DNA of 36,787 nt from Burkholderiales bacterium RIFCSPLOWO2_02_FULL_57_36 (GTDB lineage: Bacteria > Pseudomonadota > Gammaproteobacteria > Burkholderiales > Burkholderiaceae_D). The stretch's first letter is position 1. Each line of letters opens with the position of its first letter. The notes under the pieces are model-generated. The model had not been told where the DNA came from and did not search any database. It saw nothing but the letters and a program-made list of their open reading frames with translations. A program made the translations under genes and the position numbers. The DNA is taken from the NCBI GenBank assembly GCA_001770855.1, contig MESE01000145.1:1-36787 (forward strand), given 5' to 3'. Below, in pieces: positions 35,195 to 36,787 of this stretch.

Positions 35195-35379
35195 CATAGT
35201 GGAACTTGTGCGCCGCACAAAATTTTCTTTGCTTATTTATTGATATTCATCTAGCAAATTCAACCGTATCTTGGTTAGAATACTTGTACTAATGTGTTGC
35301 CGCTCGCAGTTGCCGCTCGCAGTAACCAGCATAAAACAATGTTGACATTGTGTTAGTTAATTTCTTAAGGAAGAGACAA
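35195..35379 (+). promoter_or_regulatory. Leader of the third binding protein gene: tandem 13-bp repeat and palindrome
   Basis: The 185-bp gap has two features. A perfect direct repeat of 13 bp, GTTGCCGCTCGCA, occurs at 35296-35308 and 35309-35321. A 16-bp perfect palindrome, ACAATG-TTGA-CATTGT, lies at 35336-35351, about 30 nt before the ATG. A TTGACA inside it is too close to the gene to be a usable -35. I could not fix a promoter; the palindrome is a plausible operator. Confidence 0.4.
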
Positions 35380-36648
35380 ATGACCATCCGTTTTCGCCCG
35401 CTCGTTCTAGCTGTTTCTGCCGCGGCTGCTTTAGCTTCGCCACTTACCTATGCAGATAATGTCAAGGTCGCATTCATCGATCCGCTGTCCGGCCCGTTTG
35501 CGCCGGTTGGTCAAGGCATCCTGAAACACTGGCAATTTGCCGCTGAACTCGCGAACAAGGACAAATGGGCCGGCAGCCACACCTTTGAGTTTGTCGGATT
35601 CGATAATAAAGGCAGCCCGCAGGAATCGCTTACCCAGTTAAAGAGCGCTATCGACCAAGGCTATCGCTACATTACGCAAGGCAATGGCTCTGGTGCCGCC
35701 GGTGCGTTGATCGATGCGATCAACAAGCATAACGAGCGGAATCCTGGCGCGGAAGTCGTCTTTATCAACTATGCGGCGGTCGATCCTGACCTGACCAACA
35801 GCAAATGCAGCTTCTGGCATTTCCGTCTTGATGCGAATTCCGATCAAAAGATGGAGGGTCTGACCAATTACATGGCCAAGAACCAGAATATCAAGAAGGT
35901 TTATATCATTGGTCAGAACTACTCTCACGGACATCAAGTCACTCGTGCCGCAAAGGAAATGCTGAAACGCAAGCGTCCTGACATCGAAATCGTCGGCGAC
36001 GACCTGCATCCAATTGCCACCACCAAGGATTTCTCGCCATACGTTGCCAAGATCAAGGCAGCCGGTGCCGATGCCGTCATTACCGGCAACTGGGGCACTG
36101 ACTTGGCGCTGTTGATCAAGGCGGCAAAAGATGCGGACCTGAAATCGGACTTTTACACATACTATGCGGCCACGACCGGTGTTCCTACCGCGATGGGCGC
36201 GGCCGGTGCAGAAAAAGTCAAGTCGGTCGGATACTGGAGCAAGAACAATGCGAAGTTCGTTCCCAAAGAAGAGTATGAGTTGGGTGCGAAGCTGACCAAG
36301 GAGTTCAAGGCCAGATACAACGAAGATTTCTATGTCGTCTCAACTTACAATGGTGTACGGATGCTGTCCAATGCATTCAAGCAAGCCAATTCAACCGATC
36401 CTGTAAAAGTCGCTTTTGCGATGGAAGGCATGAAGTTCAAGGGCTTGAACGGTGATCTCGAAATGCGCAAGACCGATCACCAATTGCAGCAACCGTTGTA
36501 CATCGATACCTGGACCAAGGTCAATGGTAAGGATGTGGTGTTCGACTTTGAGAATACCGGCTACGGCTTTAGGGCGGAAGTCAGACTGGATCCATACGTC
36601 GCTTCGCAGCCTACGTCTTGCCAAATGAAACGTCCTTCAGTGAAGTAA
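35380..36648 (+). CDS. ABC transporter substrate-binding protein, LivJ type (third; paralogue of the first)
   Basis: A 422-residue periplasmic binding protein, the same length as the protein at 28899-30167 and alignable to it without large gaps. It has a Sec signal (ending SPLTYAD) and the same SKCSFWHF and PTSCQMKRP Cys motifs; long blocks such as KVYIIGQNY and RAAKE.LKRKRPDIEIVG are identical. Differences gather at the N-terminal part of the mature protein (LKHWQFAAELANKDKW for LRSYQTFTEMGKQKKW) and in parts of the second lobe (VRMLSNAFKQANS for VSLFSKAMKEAKS), which could change the ligand. The start is the ATG at 35380 with AAGGAAGAG. It is followed by a terminator and then by a group II intron. 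Confidence 0.9.
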   Translation: MTIRFRPLVLAVSAAAALASPLTYADNVKVAFIDPLSGPFAPVGQGILKHWQFAAELANKDKWAGSHTFEFVGFDNKGSPQESLTQLKSAIDQGYRYITQGNGSGAAGALIDAINKHNERNPGAEVVFINYAAVDPDLTNSKCSFWHFRLDANSDQKMEGLTNYMAKNQNIKKVYIIGQNYSHGHQVTRAAKEMLKRKRPDIEIVGDDLHPIATTKDFSPYVAKIKAAGADAVITGNWGTDLALLIKAAKDADLKSDFYTYYAATTGVPTAMGAAGAEKVKSVGYWSKNNAKFVPKEEYELGAKLTKEFKARYNEDFYVVSTYNGVRMLSNAFKQANSTDPVKVAFAMEGMKFKGLNGDLEMRKTDHQLQQPLYIDTWTKVNGKDVVFDFENTGYGFRAEVRLDPYVASQPTSCQMKRPSVK

Positions 36649-36665
36649 GCTGATCGTTCCATATG

Positions 36666-36700
36666 AAAAGCATGGCACTTCGGTGCCATGCTTTTTTTTC
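36666..36700 (+). terminator. Rho-independent terminator of the third binding protein gene
   Basis: AAAAGCATGGCAC (36666-36678), a TTCG tetraloop closed by C-G, GTGCCATGCTTTT, then more T (eight T in total). A textbook terminator; the group II intron begins directly after its T-tract. Confidence 0.95.
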
Positions 36701-36787
36701 GTGCGCCCAGCATGGGCGCACTCCTGTGGGTGAAAGTCCCGCCGCGAGCTGACCACAGTGAGCGAAGTGAAGCGCAACTGCGGAAGG
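36701..36787 (+). mobile_element. 5' end of a group II intron (class IIC-like), partial
   Basis: From GTGCG at 36701 the sequence reads as the start of domain I: a perfect 8-bp hairpin GTGCGCCC-AGCAT-GGGCGCAC, then GTGGGTGAAAGTCCC. The GUGYG start, the CAUGGG hairpin and the GGGUGARAGUCCC block are what I recall of bacterial group II introns, including the class IIC intron of Oceanobacillus iheyensis. The position, just 3' of a terminator T-tract, is the classic class IIC insertion site. The rest of the intron, including any reverse transcriptase, lies beyond the window. Confidence 0.82.

Noticed and set aside
35342..35370. TTGACA inside the palindrome before the third binding protein as a -35 box
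   Set aside because: The matching -10 would fall on the ribosome-binding site and the transcript would begin at the start codon.

Overview
This 36.8 kb window looks like a chromosomal segment of a betaproteobacterium, most likely Burkholderiales and perhaps Oxalobacteraceae. I infer this from moderate-to-high GC, the long single-chain PurL, the tesA/ybbA/mnmH neighbourhood, and the large branched-chain-type ABC uptake locus with its characteristic substrate-binding proteins. I recognise no tRNA, rRNA, CRISPR or prophage. Most genes are ordinary housekeeping or catabolic genes. The two ends are not: both read as parts of group II introns on the + strand, a 3' end (domains V and VI) at about 1-130 and a 5' start of domain I at 36701-36787. 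The right-hand intron begins directly after the U-tract of a perfect terminator, which is the usual target of class IIC introns. The window may therefore be a stretch, or an assembly contig, bounded by two intron copies.

Layout: (a) 145-3102: tesA-mnmH on the minus strand, divergent from ybbA-gntK across only 28 bp. (b) 3201-4100: a methylglyoxal synthase with two MGS-like halves, convergent with (c) 8887-4097: a four-gene minus-strand operon, dadA, an L-2-hydroxyglutarate oxidase-like gene, the NAD(P)HX repair enzyme nnr, and a DMT exporter. (d) 9304-11871: a hybrid histidine kinase. (e) 11968-14887: an OsmB-like lipoprotein, an amidase and a nitronate monooxygenase. (f) 15011-19015: purL, convergent with a SulP transporter; a 15-bp perfect hairpin at the junction also encodes the end of SulP. 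(g) 25520-20988: a compact minus-strand operon starting with a Crp/Fnr-type regulator, then selO, msrB, yciB, bolA and a parvulin isomerase, ending in a strong terminator. (h) 25611-36648: divergent from the regulator, a class II aldolase/adducin-like protein, an HD-domain protein with a possible di-iron ligand set, a DmdB-like acyl-CoA ligase, and an ABC importer (livH, livM, livG, livF) with three substrate-binding proteins.

Region (h) is the best candidate for an undescribed system. The binding proteins and LivHMGF would import an organic acid or amino-acid-like solute; the ligase, the HD protein and the adducin-like protein could activate or oxidise it, under the divergent Crp/Fnr regulator. 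The substrate cannot be told from sequence. Two details stand out. The two importer ATPases carry complementary departures from consensus (LivF Walker A Lys to Arg and an H-loop Gln; LivG signature Gly to Ala), which would all fall in the same composite ATP site. The first and third binding proteins are close paralogues, and even their terminators look related, so gene and terminator were probably duplicated together.
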